This document shows, in pieces, positions 61,465-64,000 of a stretch of DNA of 64,000 bases. Source of the stretch: Adiantum capillus-veneris (Eukaryota > Streptophyta > Polypodiopsida > Polypodiales > Pteridaceae); contig CM043942.1 of NCBI GenBank assembly GCA_014529385.2, forward strand, positions 4,056,501 through 4,120,500, given 5' to 3'. The notes under the pieces are model-generated. The model searched no databases. It was given only the letters and a program-made list of their open reading frames with translations, and was not told where the DNA came from. Made by a program: the position numbers and the translations under genes. Every line of letters begins with the position of its first letter. Positions within the stretch are counted from its first letter, which is position 1.

Positions 61465-62385
61465 ATGTCTTCCCCCATCATCAAGACGCCGGCATCGACA
61501 ATGAAGACAACGTTCATGCTCACGAACAAGAGGCTTGCACAATTGGAGAAGGACATGAAAGAATGGCGGATGGAGAGAGAGATATGGGAGGAGGAGAAAG
61601 CCACCCTCATCAAGCTATGGAACGAAGAGAAGGAGGACATGAGAGCGGAAATCCAAAATCTCAAAGAGGAGAAGGAGAGAAGGGAACGGGAGAACGGAAA
61701 GGAGAGGGAGAGATGGAGGAAAGAGCAAGAAGAGATGAAGGCACAAATCGATCTCCTTCATGCTTCCATCACATCCCTCACCCCCGAAGAAGGAGAGATT
61801 AAAGAGGAGGCTAAGGAAGCCCTCAAGGAGGAGATCACCAAAGCCCTCACCGCAAGCATTGAGGACAAATTAGAGGCCACCAAAGAAGGATGGGTCGAAG
61901 TGGTCAAAAAGAACATCAAGAAGGTTGCAAGAGAGGAAGCCCAAAAAGATGAGGTACTCATCGTACACACAACCATCGAGGAGGAGAAGATGCGACAAGC
62001 TCGCCGTCTCAATGTGCGAGTGACCGGCATCAAAGAAGAAGAAGGGTCTACACCCGAGAGCGATGGGAAAGCTTTATGCAAGAAAGTGGGATACAAGGCA
62101 GAAGAGATCCCTTTCTCCAAAGTTTGGAGAGCCGGCAAAGATCCAAAGAAGAGAGCTCTCATCCTCCAATTCGCCTCCGAGGAGTCTCGAACTTCTTTCC
62201 TCCGAAAGAGGGTCATCTTGAGAGGGCTAGAAGGCCCCCCGATTTATCTTGATGATGACCTCACAAAGATGCAACAAGATCACCGTCGCGCGTGCATGCC
62301 TAGAGTCCACCAAGCCCGCAAAGAAGGGAAGAAGGCAGTATATCGAGATGGTAGGGTTATCATTGATGGCAAGACCATCGCATAG
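61465..62385 (+). CDS. LINE-C ORF1, RNA-binding protein with coiled coil and RRM-like domain
   Basis: 306 codons from the Met at 61465 (AGCC context before ATG; an earlier in-frame Met at 61282 would add low-complexity leader). Residues about 20-100 are a charged coiled coil (AQLEKDMKEWRMEREIWEEE, MRAEIQNLKEEKERRE) that should trimerise or oligomerise. A Lys/Glu-rich linker follows. The C-terminal half has an RRM-like fold signature (RRLNVRVTGIKEEEG, FSKVWRAG, RALILQFASEESRTSFL) and the C-terminal domain (IYLDDDLTKMQQDHRRACMP, ARKEGKKAVYRDGRVIIDGK). This matches the L1/Tx1 type of ORF1p, which coats element RNA. It lacks the CCHC knuckle usual in flowering-plant L1 ORF1. It ends with TAG at 62383-62385. 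Confidence 0.88.
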   Translation: MSSPIIKTPASTMKTTFMLTNKRLAQLEKDMKEWRMEREIWEEEKATLIKLWNEEKEDMRAEIQNLKEEKERRERENGKERERWRKEQEEMKAQIDLLHASITSLTPEEGEIKEEAKEALKEEITKALTASIEDKLEATKEGWVEVVKKNIKKVAREEAQKDEVLIVHTTIEEEKMRQARRLNVRVTGIKEEEGSTPESDGKALCKKVGYKAEEIPFSKVWRAGKDPKKRALILQFASEESRTSFLRKRVILRGLEGPPIYLDDDLTKMQQDHRRACMPRVHQARKEGKKAVYRDGRVIIDGKTIA

Positions 62386-64000
62386 GGACTCGCGGCCTGT
62401 GGGACACACGAGGAGATTCATGTCACGGTTTGGAATTGCAATGGAGACCTATGGACACACCCAGAGAGACTTGAGGAGGTGATGAGAGGTCGAGACATCA
62501 TTCTACTTACAGAGACACACGAGAGCCCAGAGAGAGGGCTACCACGGATACATGGATTCCAGTGGGAGTCTCTACATCGGGGGTGTATGCGCCAGCACAC
62601 CACTCGTGGCTCAGGAGGAGTGGCCATACTCTTTAGACAGGGGCTTCACAATAGACTACAGATTGTTGCCCGGGACCCACAGGCCCGCTACATGTGGATT
62701 CACCTCGAGCTCTCACGAGACAGGATCGTCTACATTGCCCTTTGCTACTTTGCTCCCACAGGCTCCAGATTCGCCCCTATTGAGCAGGAGTCACCGTACG
62801 CATGCCTCACGGAGGAGATTATGGAGTACTCCACACTGGGTGAAGTCTTCCTTATGGGAGACTTCAATGCTCGTACGCGCAGTGAGCAGTGTGAGGCATA
62901 TGACCACGAGGACCCAGAGGCACTACACACTCTAGATGAGGAGGCTACTATGAGAGATACAGCAGACAGAGCTCCAGTCACAGCCTACGGACGACATCTA
63001 CTTCGACTTGGCTCCCAACACCGTCTCGTTATTTATAACGGGATGGTCCAGTGGCCCACCTCAGGGGGCCTGACTTGTATGCCACATGGAGTTGCAGAGG
63101 GAGGGGGGAGTACAGTCGACTATATTCTGGGACCTAGGGAGGCTACACACCTTATCACATCCTTCACCATTCCACCCATACCCATCGGAGCCGACCACAC
63201 ATACCTCTCTTTCTCCATCACCGGAGATACCATCCCACACAGCTCCACAGCACACACTCCACACACCACCATCCATTTCACACATGAGCTAGCCTCTCTT
63301 TACTCGGCCGAGGTCGAGCATGGCCTATGCCTCCTCCACCCATCCACACCACTCTCAGTTCTCACATCACATATCTCTTCCGTTCTCCACACTTCAGCTA
63401 TTAGCTCCTTTCCACACACCACTCACACAGGACGCACTCCCCCCCCCGGGACTATGCCTCAGAACCGCTGGTATGATGATGAGTGCAGAGAGCTATACCG
63501 ACGCCTCCGCGCACAGCGAGCCTTAGGAGAGATCACAGAGAGAGAGGCCAGACTGCATATGAAGACGCTGACACGCCAAAAGCGGCGAGCATTCGAAGAG
63601 GCACAGGAGCTTGAGCTATACCGCCTATTCATGAGCATGGATAGCGCGACAGCATGGCGCACCCTGCGCGAGCCATGTCCGACTACAGCTATTGAGGATC
63701 CACAGATACGGCATGATTATGCAGAGTGACTTTACGAGGTGCCAGGACAGCCTCCTATCCCACAGCCACACGAGCCACGCCCCACGTGCTCCTCCTCCTT
63801 TACAGCACAGATGGTAGAGAGGGCCATACGCCGCATGCAGCACAGACGATCAGCTGACCATACTGGATTACAGAGTGAGCACATCATTTATGCGGCCTCC
63901 ACTATAGCCCCGTTGATTGCACATGTCTTCAACCGGGCTATAGGGGAGGGCTTCCCAGAGGAGTGGACACAGCACACCATAGTGCCTATCCACAAATCTG
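62386..64000 (+). pseudogene. LINE-C ORF2: endonuclease and start of RT, partial
   Basis: It follows the ORF1 TAG in the same frame with no AUG until 62479. Endonuclease motifs are all present: WNCNG (62431-62445, before any AUG), ILLTETH (Glu codon 62509-62511), ALCYFAP, LMGDFNAR (Asp-Phe-Asn at 62860-62868), GSTVDYILG and GADH (Asp-His at 63193-63198). After a linker (MPQNRWYDDECRELYRRLRA, which matches LINE-A) there is one nonsense TGA at 63727-63729. The frame then resumes with LYEVPGQPP, ERAIRRMQHRRSADHTGLQ and EEWTQHTIVPIHKS, the start of RT, at the window edge. The protein would nick target DNA and prime reverse transcription. Confidence 0.9.

Larger units (their letters stand above)
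61126..64000 (+). mobile_element. LINE-C, L1-type LINE with both ORFs, runs off the window
   Basis: It starts at the end of a (CT)8 run with four GC-rich tandem units, then a leader, ORF1 (61465-62385) and ORF2 in the same frame (62386 onward). It is a diverged relative of LINE-A and LINE-B: endonuclease, linker and RT start align in order with theirs. This copy appears to have a complete 5' end. Confidence 0.9.

Overview
This window is nuclear DNA from a large, repeat-rich plant genome. The evidence is plant PLS-type pentatricopeptide (PPR) sequence, a spliced plant-type replication factor C gene, Ty3/gypsy and Ty1/copia retrotransposons primed by initiator-Met tRNA, L1-type LINEs and very many long (CT)n/(GA)n microsatellites. 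The PPR style and repeat load suggest a seed-free vascular plant, perhaps a homosporous fern. That taxonomic guess is inference.

Layout. 1-9.9 kb: a decayed tandem array of PPR units (about 1.2-4.8 kb, + strand), a second better-preserved PPR pseudogene (about 5.0-6.2 kb), then scattered PPR relics on both strands among microsatellites and short dispersed repeats. 11.3-19.1 kb: Ty3/gypsy debris (a gag-RT fusion with a tandem duplication on +, and an RNase H-integrase relic on -). 19-31 kb: palindromic repeats, a LINE relic, a tRNA-derived SINE, a copia relic and long stretches with no recognisable genes. 31.1-35.2 kb: a LINE on the - strand (LINE-B). 37.8-38.95 kb: the only clear host gene, seven 3' exons of RFC3 (- strand); its 5' exons are not in the window. 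39.4-57 kb: nested LTR elements. The clearest is a Ty3/gypsy chromovirus at 43408-50376 with near-identical 1.5-kb LTRs and a perfect 5-bp target duplication, but no integrase core; it is inserted into another element. Next comes a gag-protease-only element between partly matching LTRs (52.1-57.0 kb). 57.2-64 kb: two related LINEs on the + strand, LINE-A (57.36-60.75 kb) and LINE-C (61.13 kb to beyond the window end).

Most interesting system. LINE-A, -B and -C begin immediately after a (CT)n run in their own sense, and LINE-A, LINE-B and three short tail copies share a 3' end that runs into (CT)n instead of poly(A). This is what a LINE that integrates into (CT)n microsatellites would leave behind. 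In LINE-B and LINE-C, ORF1 and ORF2 lie in one reading frame separated by a single stop codon (UGA or UAG). No AUG lies before the first endonuclease motif, which points to stop-codon readthrough or non-AUG initiation. A tRNA-derived SINE ends with a similar GACGTTAA-plus-pyrimidine tail and may use the same machinery.

The genes do not form a pathway: apart from RFC3, everything recognised is a mobile element or a PPR pseudogene. Coordinates of decayed elements are approximate; those of exons, LTRs, PBS sites and ORFs were read from the sequence.
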